Part shown: in pieces, positions 10,737-21,750 of the stretch
Numbering within the stretch: the stretch's first letter is position 1
How the letters are laid out: every line of letters starts with the position of its first letter
Source of the DNA: Ryuthela nishihirai
Taxonomy: Eukaryota; Arthropoda; Arachnida; Araneae; Heptathelidae
DNA length: 64,000 bases
Assembly: GCA_038380435.1 (NCBI GenBank)
Contig: JAWZYU010000034.1
Span: 3,330,704 to 3,394,703, forward strand
Direction of reading: 5' to 3'
The notes under the pieces: model-generated
What the model was told of the DNA's origin: nothing
What the model saw: only the letters and a program-made list of their open reading frames with translations
Database searches by the model: none
Translations under genes and position numbers: made by a program

Positions 10737-11065
10737 TGAACCTCACGAAGAGATACCGAGGTCTGGTCGAAATGCAATCACTTCCAAACTTTTGACGGAC
10801 GTGACGACTCTTGATTCTGCCGAAATTTCTTCGCATATAACGTTGGTGAATATATTTGCTTCATCCACAATTATTGTCATCATATTAATTTCCAATAAAC
10901 AAATCATTAGCGTTAAATTTTTTCTGAAGTTTAAATATGGACAAAATCGACTTTTAGAAAATAATATCAACAACAAACTAAAGTCTCGAACCCTCCATGA
11001 AATTGTATTTTCGCCCCCCCCCCCCCAACTTCGTAACTAAATTCTAGAATCACCCCGAAAACTCC

Positions 11066-11363
11066 GGGGCGGAGGTGGCTCAGTCGGTAGCGTGCCAGAC
11101 TCGTAATCTGTAGTTCCCAGGTTCGAGTCCCAGCTGGGTCAGCGTCGAGATTTATCTCCGCAAAATTCCCCGCCATGCCAACGGTCAGTAGGGGACACCG
11201 ATGGGCTTGGAAAGGCCTCCGTCCGTCGGATGGGACGTTAAGCCGTTGCCCCGTGTACGCGAGAGCCATACCCTGTGCACGTTAAAGAACACGCTGGATG
11301 GCATTGACGGGAGGCTACCATCTGTCTCCCAACAGCTGTTCCAGTGGATCCCCTCCCCCAACC
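11066..11363 (+). mobile_element. SINE-A copy, 3'-truncated
   Basis: Begins with the tRNA-like head GGGGCGGAGGTGGCTCAGTC, with A-box TGGCTCAGTCG and B-box GGTTCGAGTCC. It keeps an ancestral-looking anticodon arm CCAGA/CTCGTAA/TCTGT. It stops within the C-rich part of the tail. Confidence 0.92.
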
Positions 11364-11389
11364 ATTTTTTAGGTGGGAAGAAAGCATGG

Positions 11390-11820
11390 GTTTAATTTTT
11401 TATAGTCTAGGACACTCCCCGCGTCATAAGCTTTCATTGGACACATAGCTGTTTACTTTCCGCATTTGCGTTCAGGAGATATACGGGAACGATCATTTTC
11501 ATTTCCCCTCTATTTATAGGGCGAAAAATCACGGGATGTCAATTTTTCGTAGCCCATGACATTCCTGGCGTCAGAAGCTATCATTCGACGTATAGCTTGT
11601 ATCTTTCGGCTTTCGCGTTGAGGACATATAAAGGAACAATCATTTTCACATTCCCTCTAAAAGGGGGAAATGTGAAAGCTCGGGGGTGAATTTTTTTTAT
11701 TAGTGTACGACACTCCCCTAGTCACAAGCTTCCATTGGACACGTAAATCATTAAGTTTCGCCATCGCGTGCGAAAGATATGATGGAACTAAATTTTGTCA
11801 AATCCACAAACCGACTAACG
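11390..11820. repeat. Three diverged units of a roughly 150-bp repeat
   Basis: The block GACACTCCC.GCGTCATAAG + CTTTCATTGGACAC recurs at about 11410, 11558 and 11708, each followed by a cATTTTCA..TTCCCTCTA-like segment. The same family appears in reverse orientation around 30557-30990 and 38300-39340. No coding frame was recognised. Confidence 0.75.
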
Positions 11821-11850
11821 AACAAATGCCAAAGCCAAAGAAATATGAAG

Positions 11851-12234
11851 GTTGGGTTGTTTTACCTGTGAGCGGCACTTTTTTGCACACCATGGGCTAA
11901 ATGGCCAGGTCACATGGACCCCGAAGGCTCAGAGAAGGTTGGGGGAGGGGACCCACTGGAACAGCTGTTGGGAGACAGATGGTAGCCTCCCGTCAAGGCC
12001 ATCCAGCGTGTTCTTTAACGTGTACAGGGTATGGCTCTCCCGCACACGGACCACGGCTTAACGTCCCATCCGACGGACGGCGGCCTTTCCAAGCCCATCG
12101 GTGTTCCCTATTGACCGTGGGCAGGGCGGGGAATTTTTGCGGAGATAAATCTCAACGCTGACCCAGCTGGGACTCGAACCTGGGAACTACAGATTACGAG
12201 CCTGGCGCGCTACCAACTGAACCACCCTCGCCCT
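11851..12234 (-). mobile_element. SINE-A copy
   Basis: Complete reverse-orientation copy, tail GTTGGGTTG at the left and tRNA-like head at the right (ACTGAACCACCCTCGCCC). No clear target-site duplication. Confidence 0.93.
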
Positions 12235-12828
12235 AAGTAATAGGAAGATAGGTAAAAATGAATAGGAAGATTGATAAAAATAAAACTCGTGCTGTTGTTC
12301 GCTCTATAGTCTACAACCTAGGAGAGAATGTTCCAGGTTGTTGTCTTCATTCAGTTTGTGGAAATGATGTTATTATTTTTTGTATCACAACAGACACCAC
12401 ATTTAATCACACAGAAACTGCAACGAACGACAGAGACTCCATTTAAAAGCAAACGTATTATTAACACGAAAGAATTACAAACCAGAAGAAAGTTTTTATC
12501 ACAATCATCTGCATTCGGGAAATCATTCCTGCCCACAACTAACACTCCTCCCAAAACGGCAAAACACAACAAAGCAATTCGCGGGGTGCAATTATTTTAG
12601 AGTTTCCCGAACAACTGTTTCACAATGTTGGCAACAGTGCGTGGCTCGTGTCATATCGAGTCACGTGACTCGTTCCTACGGCAACCGAGCATCGCGTTTC
12701 ACCGCAGATAATTGCTTTGAAAGGAAAAACTCTGAGTCATTTGTTTTTATGTGTGTTCCCAAAAACTGAATTGCCCACGAACAATTCGCTTCTATTCTCA
12801 GGATCAGTATTGTGGTGTACATAGTTAT
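12235..12828. other. Unassigned segment with one weak exon-like frame
   Basis: Within it, 12392-12600 reads open on the plus strand after a pyrimidine-rich stretch ending in CAG, and finishes with a stop at 12600. The frame is rich in Thr, Lys and Ser and I cannot assign it. Otherwise nothing was recognised. Confidence 0.3.
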
Positions 12829-13008
12829 CATGGTCGAATGGTTAGCACGCTTGGCTACTGATATAAGGGACCTGGGTTCGAGCCCCGAGTAAGGCATGGC
12901 TGTGTGTTGTTTTTCTGCTGAGGTCCTGCCATCCTCTCAGATCTCCTACTATGGCATATAAACTGTCAGACCTCTGTGGCAAGCAGCTGCTTGAGGGGGT
13001 ATTTTTTT
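12829..13008 (+). mobile_element. SINE-B copy (second tRNA-derived family)
   Basis: The head TGGTCGAATGGTTAGCACGC and the B-box GGTTCGAGCCC show a tRNA-derived Pol III promoter unrelated to the SINE-A head. The body continues through GCTGAGGTCCTGCCATCCTC and the 3' part CAAGCAGCTGCTTGAGGGGG into a T-rich tail. Partial relatives are at 5822-5903 and 36409-36604. Confidence 0.85.
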
Positions 13009-13050
13009 GTAGTTATATCCCTGGATTCTTTTCGGAATTTTTTGCATATT

Positions 13051-13353
13051 TGGGTTGTTTTACCTCTGAGCGACACTTTTTTGCATACCATGGGCTAAAC
13101 GGCCAGGTCACATGGACCCCGAAGGCTCAGAGAAGGTTGGGGGAGGGGACCCACTGGAACAGCTGTTAGGAGACAGATTGTAGCCTCCCGTGAAGGCCAT
13201 CCAGCGTGTTCTTTAACGTGCACAGGGTATGGCTCTCCCGCACACGGAGCCACGGCTTAACATTCTCATCCGACGGACGGCGGCCTTTTCAAGCCCATCG
13301 GTGTCCCCTACTGACCATGGGCAGGGCGGGTAAATTTTGCGGAGATAAATCTC
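13051..13353 (-). mobile_element. SINE-A copy lacking the tRNA head
   Basis: Reverse-orientation tail and body, breaking off after GGAGATAAATCTC just before the head would start. Confidence 0.9.
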
Positions 13354-13365
13354 TGGCATCGGGAT

Positions 13366-13459
13366 GGGTTGTTTTACCTGTGAGCGGCACTTTTTTGCAA
13401 CACCATGGGCTAAATGGCCAGGTCACATGGACTCGGAAGGCTCAGAGAAGTGTTAGGGG
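13366..13459 (-). mobile_element. SINE-A 3' tail fragment
   Basis: Only the last 90 or so bases of a SINE-A tail, in reverse orientation, directly following another truncated copy. Confidence 0.85.
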
Positions 13460-13710
13460 ATAATATTCAGTAATTCCTCTCCCTCTAAATTATGATTTGC
13501 ATGTTTATTATTATAAGTACATTGCATAATTTCTCATGAAAGCTACTGGTCGTTGTTGCTCATTTGCTATATAATCAAAGTTACTAGAACAGCTTAACAA
13601 AATAATATTAATTCCTGCTTATATTATAACCAAACAATTTAATAGTTAGAAATATTTATGGTTTAAGAGGAGATTTCAAAACAGTAGCTAAACGCTCCTC
13701 TCCGGAATTA

Positions 13711-14090
13711 GGGGCGGGGGTGGCTCAGTCGGTAGCGCGCCAGGCTCATAATCTATAGTTCCCAGGTTCGAGTCACAGCTGGGTCAGCGTTGAGATTTAT
13801 CTCCGCAAAATTCCTCGCCTTGCCCACGGCAGTAGGGGACACCGATGGGCTTGAAAAAGATGTCGTCCTTCGGATGGAATATTAAACCGTGGTCCGATTA
13901 CGGGAGAGACATATTCTGTGCAGGTTAAAGAACATATTGGATGGCCTTGACGGGAGGCTAGCTCTGTCTCCCAACAGCTGTTCCAGTGGGTCCCCTTCCC
14001 CAACCTTCTCTCAGCCTTCGGGGTCCTTGTAACCTGGCCATTTAGTCCATGGTGTCCAAAAATTGCCGCTCAGAGGTAAAATCAACCCAA
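13711..14090 (+). mobile_element. SINE-A copy with target-site duplication
   Basis: Complete plus-strand copy, moderately diverged, flanked by a perfect 13-bp duplication CTCTCCGGAATTA at 13698-13710 and 14091-14103. Confidence 0.95.
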
Positions 14091-14188
14091 CTCTCCGGAA
14101 TTAGAATTCATGCTGACTCTTACAAATAAATGAACTATTCCCCTAAAAACTTATTAAGTTGTCTGAGGGTTTTTCTCTAACTCACGTT

Positions 14189-14911
14189 GGGGCGGGGGTG
14201 GCTCAGTCGGTAGCGCGCCAGGCTCGTAATCTGTAGTTCCCAGGTTCGAGTCCCAGCTGGGTCAGCGTTAAGATTTATCTCCGCAAAATTCCCCGCCCTG
14301 CCCACGGTCAGTAGGGGACACCGATGTGCTTGGAAAGGCCGCCGTCCGTCGGATGGGACGTTAAGCAGTGGCCCCGTGTGTGGGAGAGCCATACCCTGTG
14401 CACGTTAAAGAACACGCTGGATGGCCTTGACGGGAGGCTACCATCTGTCTCCCAACAGCTGTTCTAGTGGGTCCCCTCCCCCAACGTTCTCTGAGCTTTC
14501 GGGGTCCATGTGACCTGGCCATTTAGCCCATGGTGTGCAAAAAAGTGCCGCTCAGAGGTAAAACAACCCAACGTTAAAGAACACGCTGGATGGCCTTGAC
14601 GGGAGGCTACCATCTGTCTCCCAACAGCTGTTCCAGTGGGTCCCCTCCCCCAACATTCTCTGAGCTTTCGGGGTCTATGTGACCTGGCCATTTAGCCCAT
14701 GGTGTGCAAAAAAGTGCCGCTCAGAGTTAAAACAACCCAACGTTAAAGAACACGCTGGATGGCCTTGATGGGAGGCTACCATCTGTCTCCCAACAGCTGT
14801 TCCAGTGGGTCCCCTCCCTCAATCTTCTCTGAGCCTTCGGGGTCCATGTGACCTGGCCATTTAGCCCATGGTGTGCAAAAAGTGCCACTCAGAGGTAAAA
14901 CAACCCAACCC
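14189..14911 (+). mobile_element. SINE-A copy with three tandem tail units
   Basis: Head at 14189, then body, then three copies of the 169-bp tail with junctions CCCAACGTTAAAGAACACGC near 14570 and 14740. No clear target-site duplication was found. Confidence 0.93.
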
Positions 14912-15180
14912 ATTGCTAAAGAATCAGAAATGTTCTCTATAGACACCTGAGACGGAAGCTCTATTATTTTATTTCAACGGCCCACAAGGTGTCTCTTGCT
15001 ATGCCTGGGCCATTGTCATTAGTGCTCTGTTGTTGCTCGTTATGCAAACGAATTCATAGCCTGCAATGGTTGCCCTGGTTACAATCCCTAGAACACGACC
15101 ACTTACAATCAAATCTACCAAATATCCTTACATATTATTCATCAATATAAACTATTTAAACTTATTTTCCTGAAAACTGT

Positions 15181-15236
15181 TAAGAGATAGATGATAGCCT
15201 CCCGTCAAGGCCATCAAGCGTGTTCTTTGACGTTTT
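15181..15236 (-). mobile_element. SINE-A fragment
   Basis: A short body/tail remnant in reverse orientation, abutting a LINE 3' end. Confidence 0.7.
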
Positions 15237-15492
15237 TCGGTGGGTAGCCATGTTGCCCGTATGGATAATTATAGATTGGCGAATAGGGTTATGAACAGTG
15301 TGCGTAAAGGCCTCAGAAAGAAGGGGAGACCTAGGATGCGGTGGGCAGACAATGTCAAACAGGAACTTGTTAGAATTGGTGTGCAGTGGCCAGATGCAGT
15401 AGATGTAGCTCAGGATAGACTTACTTGGAGAACTAAATTGCACGGTCTGGTTGGACCTCCGTAGCCCATGGCTGTTTGATGATGATGATGGC
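15236..15492 (+). pseudogene. RTE-like LINE 3' fragment
   Basis: Matches the last part of the LINE at 60475-64000. The plus-strand frame 15240-15464 carries HVARMDNYRLANRV and RPRMRWADN, then runs to LVGPP and the GATGATGATG tail. This copy retains the base that is missing in the large LINE near 63937, and so helps show that deletion. Confidence 0.92.
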
Positions 15493-15519
15493 TCTTCTGC
15501 ATACGTGGATATCCTGCAT

Positions 15520-15710
15520 TCCTTATCGTCTCATCTGACAGATGGCGGCCTTTGCAAGTCCAAGGGAACTCCCCTTTTTACTTAAGGGCAGAGTGTAGCT
15601 TAATGAAGATATATCTCAACGCAGGAGAAAACGCTCTCCGCTAAACCCGCACTCTGCCCTCCGACAGAAAAAAGACACCACTTGTGCTTGGGAAAACCGC
15701 GGCCCGTCAG
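15520..15710 (-). mobile_element. Degenerate SINE-A remnant
   Basis: Weak reverse-orientation similarity to the SINE-A body (GATGGCGGCCTTTGCAAGTC, then GATATATCTCAACGC). Confidence 0.5.
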
Positions 15711-15717
15711 AAGGGGG

Positions 15718-15935
15718 GAGGGGGTGGGTGCAGTCGATATGCGCCAGACTCGTAATCTGCACTTCCCAAGTTGGACTACCAGCTGGACCAGCGTTGAAAT
15801 TTGTCTCAAAACTCCTTGTCCTGCTCGCGGTCAATAGGGGGATACCGATGGGTTTGGAAATGCAGCCGTCCGTCGGATGTGACTTTAAGCCGTTGTCCAA
15901 TGTGGATGACCTTGACAAGAGGCTACCATATGTAT
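15718..15935 (+). mobile_element. Degenerate SINE-A head and body
   Basis: Plus-strand relic with a recognisable anticodon arm GCCAGACTCGTAATCTGC and CCGTCCGTCGGATGTGAC, fading out near 15935. Confidence 0.7.
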
Positions 15936-15990
15936 GTTATGTATGTGCTAGATAAATATCCTGCGCGATAACATTACTGCAACGTTTCGG

Positions 15991-16374
15991 GTTGGGTTGT
16001 TTTACCTCTGAGCGGCACGTTTTTGCACACCATGGGCTAAATGGCCAGGTCACATGGACCCCGAAGGCTCAGAGAAGGTTGGGGGAGGGGACCCACTGGA
16101 ACAGCTGTTGGGAGACATATGGTAGCCTCCCGTCAAGGCCATCCAGCGTGTTCTTTAACGTGCACAGGGTATGGCTCTTCCGCACACGGGGCCACGGCTT
16201 AACGTCTCATCCGACGGACGGCGGCCTTTCCAAGCCCATCGGTCTCCCCTACTGATCGTGGGCAGGGCGGGGAATTTTGCAGAGATAAATCTCAACGCTG
16301 ATCCAGCTGGGACTCGAACCTGGAAACTACAGATTACGAGCCTGGCGCGCTACCGACTGAGCCACCCCCGCCCC
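15991..16374 (-). mobile_element. SINE-A copy
   Basis: Complete reverse-orientation copy from GTTGGGTTG to CACCCCCGCCCC. No clear target-site duplication. Confidence 0.94.
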
Positions 16375-17034
16375 AATTTTCAACAGATTCTTGTCTATCT
16401 ACTGGCTGCGAAAGAAACAACACAGATGATCCTCCTGTTTTTCCCCCGTTCGCTCCTTTAATCTTTGATTTCCCCTTATCAAATGGGACGGCAATCCCTC
16501 CAGCGCGAGTGCCTCGAGGCAAACCTCATTAGGAAGAGACAAAATGCTGTTTGTTCAATCTGCACGGACTCTCGTGAAGCAAGGAGTACCGCAACTCAAG
16601 AAGATGGAGCTTCCTTGTCCCGCGGAGGATGGAGCTGAATCGGTACGCCTTTTGTTTCTAATCAGGAGGATTCTCAGAGTGAAAAACACGGAGTAAGAAG
16701 ACGAAATTAAACTTTAATGATGGAAGGGGGAGGAATTCGTTGGAGAAATCAACGGAGGAAGTCATTTATCTCTTGTACTAAACTCTTCTAGATAGGAACT
16801 TAATGAGAGTAATTACATTTTGGTTTTCGTCTATTGTTGTTAAGATGTTTTATTTTTAATGCATTTTTGGGATATTAATCGTTTTTCTTGTTTTTGTTTG
16901 AAATTCTGAAAACAGTTTTTTTTTTTTGGTTCTGAAGATTAAGTGATAATGTTATGGATTGGTAAAAAATTCATGAAATTTTTTAAAATTATTTATTTAC
17001 TTTCGGGTATTCAACTAATGAAATCAAAAAAGGA
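16375..17034. other. Unassigned segment with a weak exon-like stretch
   Basis: Around 16480-16660 the sequence is richer in GC than its surroundings. A short plus-strand frame from an ATG at 16543 reads MLFVQSARTLVKQGVPQL and continues to about 16690. It is basic and amphipathic, as mitochondrial presequences are, but too short to judge. Otherwise nothing was recognised. Confidence 0.25.
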
Positions 17035-17645
17035 TTCCTTCTAGTTTCGTTTACCGGATATGAAGGGAAAAAAAACATTTCCTTCTAGTTTCGTTTTCCG
17101 AATTTGAAGAAGAAAATAATCACTTCTAGTTTCGTTTACCGAATTTGAAGAAGAAAATAATTCCTTTTAATTTCGTTTATATAATTTGAAAAGGAAAAGA
17201 ATTCCTTCTAGTTTTATTTTCTGAATTTGAAGAAGAAAAGAATTTCATCTATTTTGATTTATGGAATTTGGAGAAAAGAATTCCTTCTATTTGGGCTACC
17301 GAATTTGAAGAAGAAAATAACAATTCCTTTTACTTTGAGCTTCCGATTTTGAAGAAGAAAATAACTCCTTCTAGTTTCGTTTACGGAATATGAAGAAGAA
17401 GAAAAAAATTCTCCTAGTTTCGTTTACCGAATATGAAGAAGAAAAGAATCCCTTCTAGTTTGGTTTTCCGAATTTGAAGAAGAAAAGAATTCCTTCTAGT
17501 TTGGTTTTCCGAATTTGAAGAAAAAAATAATTTCTTCCAGTTTGATTTACTAAATTTGAAGAAGAAAATAATTCCTTCTTGTTTGGGTTACCGAATTCGA
17601 AGAAGAAAAGAATTCTCTCTAATTTTCTTTATAAGGTATGAAGTA
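17035..17645. repeat. Diverged 41-bp minisatellite
   Basis: About 15 units of roughly 41 bp on the pattern TCCTTCTAGTTTCGTTTACC followed by GAATTTGAAGAAGAAAAGAAT. Units differ by 10-30% and in length (38-44 bp), so the array is old. Confidence 0.9.
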
Positions 17646-17726
17646 GAGGGGAAAATCTTCCATTGCTTTATGGTATTTCTGAAAGAAACAAAATCTTAAG
17701 CTTACTGATATTGCAATACTGATGGG

Positions 17727-18010
17727 TAGCGACATAGTACACCATTCCCAATTTAATATAGTTTTGCAAATGCAATGAACAGTTGTCGATCGCGAGTGTT
17801 ACTGAAGGTCGCGGTAAACGGAAAAAGGCGCCTGGGGGGGGCAGTGAGTCTGAGAATAAAACTAGCGACATAGTACACCATTCCCAATTTAATATAGTTT
17901 TGCAAATGCAATGAACAGTTGTCGATCGCGAGTGTTACTGAAGGTCGCGGTAAACGGAAAAAGGCGCCTGGGGGGGGGGGGGGGGGGGGCAGTGAGTCTG
18001 AGAATAAAAC
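17727..18010. repeat. 136-bp tandem duplication with expanded G-run
   Basis: The 136-bp segment starting TAGCGACATAGTACACC is repeated immediately from 17863 with almost no base changes. The only marked difference is a G-run after GGCGCCT: 8 G in the first copy and 20 G in the second. Confidence 0.93.
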
Positions 18011-18363
18011 TTCAGTAGGGTTTCCCAGTTACTAAAACATTCCACTGGATAGGAAGGGTTAAAATGCTATTCTATATGGAATATTCCTATGGACAAAAAT
18101 TAAACATTGAGCTATTCTTAGTTCATCTCTCAACTTGTGAGTTTTTTACTTGCCGCAATGCAGCACATTGTAGCACGAATCTCAAGGCCACATCGCGATA
18201 TCATCCGCATCAGTTTATTATAATAAAAATAAAGTTACAAACAACATGTATTTAGAAAACTCTTATTAACCCAAGAGCATCTAAACTCATGTCGGTTAAC
18301 ATACAAATTATTTAAGTACATAATTTTGGCAACATTGACACTCAACTTTATATATAAGAAAAG

Positions 18364-18736
18364 GGGGGCGGGGGGTGGCTCATTCGGTAGCGCGCCAGGC
18401 TCGTAATCTGTAGTTCTCGGGTTCGAGTCCCAGCTGGGTCAGCGTTGAGATTTATCTCCGCAAAATTCTCCGCATTGCCCACAGTCAGAAGGGGAAGGTC
18501 GTCGTCCGTTGGATGTGACGTTAACCCGTGGCCCATGTGCGGGAGAGTCATACCCTTTGCACGTTAAAGAACACGCTGTATGACCTTGACGGGAGGCTAC
18601 AATCTCTCTCCCAACAGCTGTTCCAGTGGGTCCCCTCCCCCAACCTTCTCTGAGCCTTCGGGGTCCTTGTGACCTGGCCATTAAGCCCATTGTGTGCAAA
18701 AAAGTGCCGCTCAGAGGTAAAACAACCCAACCCATA
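18364..18736 (+). mobile_element. SINE-A copy
   Basis: Plus-strand copy with head GGGGGGCGGGGGGTGGCTCA and tail AACCCAACCC. It has a small internal deletion near 18490 (the GACACCGATGGGCTTGG part is missing). Flanks share an imperfect ATATAARGRGAAA-like repeat. Confidence 0.92.
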
Positions 18737-19082
18737 TAAAGGAGAAAAAGATATAAAAAACGATAAAAAAAGTTATAGAAATGGATGAAAGTTTTTTTTT
18801 TTCACTTTAACACTGAAAACAGGCTGTCAGCATTAGTCTGAAATGCATAAATTTAGTTTCATTTCGAATTATAATCGGAAAGAATTAAAAATTTTAGGGA
18901 CCAAATCATCAAACTGCTTCTACATAAAATATTGTTTTCGAGTGGCAACATAAATTTTTCCTCATCATCGTACAGAATATTTTGTGTAATGCAGCACTGC
19001 ATTGCTGTTTTTAAAGAAATAATTTACTGTTCTATAAACAAATAAGTGTCTTGGTGGAAATACACCTGAAATGGTATACTTA
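18737..19082. other. No recognised feature
   Basis: AT-rich spacer between a SINE and a MITE composite. Nothing was recognised. Confidence 0.4.
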
Positions 19083-19499
19083 CAGTCGCTCAAAAAAGTA
19101 TCCGAACACTACGGTTGATAACAGAATTCAGAAAAAATATCTGGCAATGATTTTTTTAGAAATTAGTGATCTGGCAACCTTCGTGTCACGTGATTGCAGA
19201 ATTCAGACACGCTCCAGTTACCGTTCACAGCAAACTGGAGCGTGTGCAGTTACGCTCCAGTTAGTACACGCTCCAATTTGCTGTGAACGGTAACTGCACA
19301 CGCTCATTATTTCCGTGAGTGAGCCCACACGATCTAGTATCAAAATAATATGACCACCTACAGTCGCTCAAAAAAGTATCCGAACACTACGGTTGATTAC
19401 AGAATTCAGAAAAAATATGTGGCAACGATTTTTTTAGAAATTAGTGATCTGGCAACTTTCGTGTCTCATGACACGAAGGTTGCCAGATCACTAATTTCT
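19083..19499. mobile_element. Composite palindromic MITE, second copy
   Basis: Same architecture as 4773-5282: left arm starting CAGTCGCTC after TA (19081-19082), the unrelated GTGAACGGTAACTG palindrome, the linker ending ATAATATGACCACC, then a second CAGTCGCTC element from 19361. The right arm is truncated at 19499. Shared internal junctions show that both loci descend from one composite. Confidence 0.85.
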
Positions 19500-19583
19500 A
19501 TGTTGCACATACATTCAATGTTATCTAACTTTAACAAATATAACGCAAACATTTCTTAAAAGTTGTAAAACATTTTTCGTTTC

Positions 19584-21714
19584 TTATTGTATACTCCAGT
19601 GAATTAAAAAATTTAGGCACAATAAAATAAAAATTTTATGGAAAATTTCCATTTTCGTTTTTTCTGTATAAAATTGTAAACCCAAAACTCTGGAGTTAAA
19701 ATTAGGATTTCTAATCGGAATTAAATCTTGATTTTCATACAAAAAGATTGTTGAAATGCATGTATATATTTTCCTTAGTGTCAATATATTGTGTTTGTTG
19801 TATAATATTGTGTTCCCAGCAAAATAATTATAATTGAGATTACGAACTATTTTATTTTGTGCATAAATTAAAGGCAATAAATTTGATTTATATTCTCCTC
19901 CCCAACAACAAATCCCATAAATTAAGCTAGACTGAACCCATGGAAATAAATATCACGTAGGAAATTATAATTAACATAACGTTTTAAATAGTAAATTTTA
20001 TATAATATTCTGTTTAGTTTTGAAGAAAATGAGTAAATATGTTTTTTCCATTTTAAATTAGGTTATATTATTAATCCTAGATAATTGTAGCTATCAGTGA
20101 TTTCGATAACATCAGAGTTACAGCACAGCAGTCTGTACTTAAACAGTTCAGTTCGTAAAGTTTGATGCTATTTTCAAATGTATGTAATGATGTTAATGTA
20201 AAATATATGTACTTAGTTTTATTTTACATTTAATTCTAGTTCATATTTAGTAAACCATTTTTTAATAATTATTAAACTACTATTAATATTTCCAAGTAAT
20301 GCTTCATTATCCTCTGCATCAAAAATTATGAATGTATCATCCGCAAAAGAAAAAAATTGTCCTGCAATTTTTAATTTACAGAAATCATTGATATATATAA
20401 GAAAAAGTAAAGGACCCAACACAGAACCCTGTGGAACTCCACTTACAGTCAATAATGTTTTACTTTTAAAATTGTTAATAATCATAATTTGCTTTCTATT
20501 ATCAATGAAACTTTTAAACCAATCATAGACTACACCACGAAAACCATAAAATTTCAGCTGATGTAAAAGTATCTTATGATTAATAAAGTCAAATGCTTTT
20601 CTGATGTCTAAAAAAACCCCAATAATCTTTTTATTATTATTAATGCCCTTATAAATCAATTCATTAAATTTTATTAGTGCATGAGACGTACTGCAATTTT
20701 TACGGAAACCAAACTGTTTTTTGCAAAAAACTCAATGCCATCCAAATAACTAACCACTCTTTTTTTAACTATTTTTTCAATGACTTCAGAGAAAATTGGT
20801 AATATTGCGATAGGTCGATAATTATTGTAATCATCTCTGTTTCCCCCCTTATAGATTGGTTTAATTGTGAACGATTTGAAATTTTTTATAAAGGTTCCTG
20901 TTTCCATTGATAAATAAATAATATAAACTAATAAATCTAATTTATGTCTAGCTATTATTTTTAGAATTTTTGCATTTAAAGTATCGTATCCCACAGCTTT
21001 ATTTGTATCTAAATTTGAAATTAAATTCAAGACTTCTGCTGCATCCGTATTCATAAAATACATAGAACTCAAGACTGGTTGTTGATCAGATATGCTAAAA
21101 TTTCATTCCGATTGCCGAGATACAGATAAACTTCGGCTACTATTAACATTTGTAAAAAATTCATTAATTTCATTCACTACAAATTTAGTTTCTTTATGAT
21201 TTGAAAAAATATTACGTGCTGTTGATGTACCTGTATGTCATTTATTAATTTCCACTGTCGTCGTCGATCATTGTTACAGTTAGTAACAAAATAAATAAAT
21301 TCCTATTATATAAATTCTTTGCATTTTTTATAGTTATTTTAAGATTTTTATTGTAATCTTTATATTCATTCATATAAGCAGTAACTAAAGGATATTTTTT
21401 TGCTTTTTTATATAACTTTTCTTTTTTATTAATACTATTTAAAATTTCATATATAATGCATTTTTAATTAATATTTTAACTTTATTTTTATCTCTCACAC
21501 CATCAATATTATAACTACAATCCTGCATCGCTGTATAAACCATAATAATAAATTCTTGATAAACCAAGTCAACGTCTTTGCATGCAAAGATATCGTTATC
21601 CAATTTATAGTTCCTTATTTTATATTCCAGTTTCAGATAATTTATCCTAGTGATGCCATGCAAATTTTTATTATTTGTATTTGTTTTGTTTATTTTTTGT
21701 GATTTTATAATCAT
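19584..21714 (-). pseudogene. Jockey/CR1-like LINE, degenerate reverse transcriptase
   Basis: Minus-strand frames in order are 21714-21439 (linker region), 21072-20674 (fingers with NTNKAVGYD and a YNNYRPIAILP box), 20659-20219 (palm with FLDIRKAFD, SGVPQGSVLGPLLFL and catalytic FADDT) and 19877-19584 (C-terminal region with SLIYGICCWGG just upstream). These boxes are typical of jockey/CR1-type non-LTR retrotransposons. FADDT, not YADD, and the YRPI box set it apart from the RTE LINE of this window. A one-base insertion after 20224 and others break the frame. No endonuclease domain remains. It is very AT-rich and not functional. Confidence 0.85.
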
Positions 21715-21750
21715 TAAAAGTGGGTAATGGTACGTTACTTAAGTCATGTA

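Noticed and set aside
20328..20528. Plus-strand frame opposite the jockey/CR1-like LINE
   Set aside because: It is antisense to the FADD-containing palm domain and has no motif of its own.
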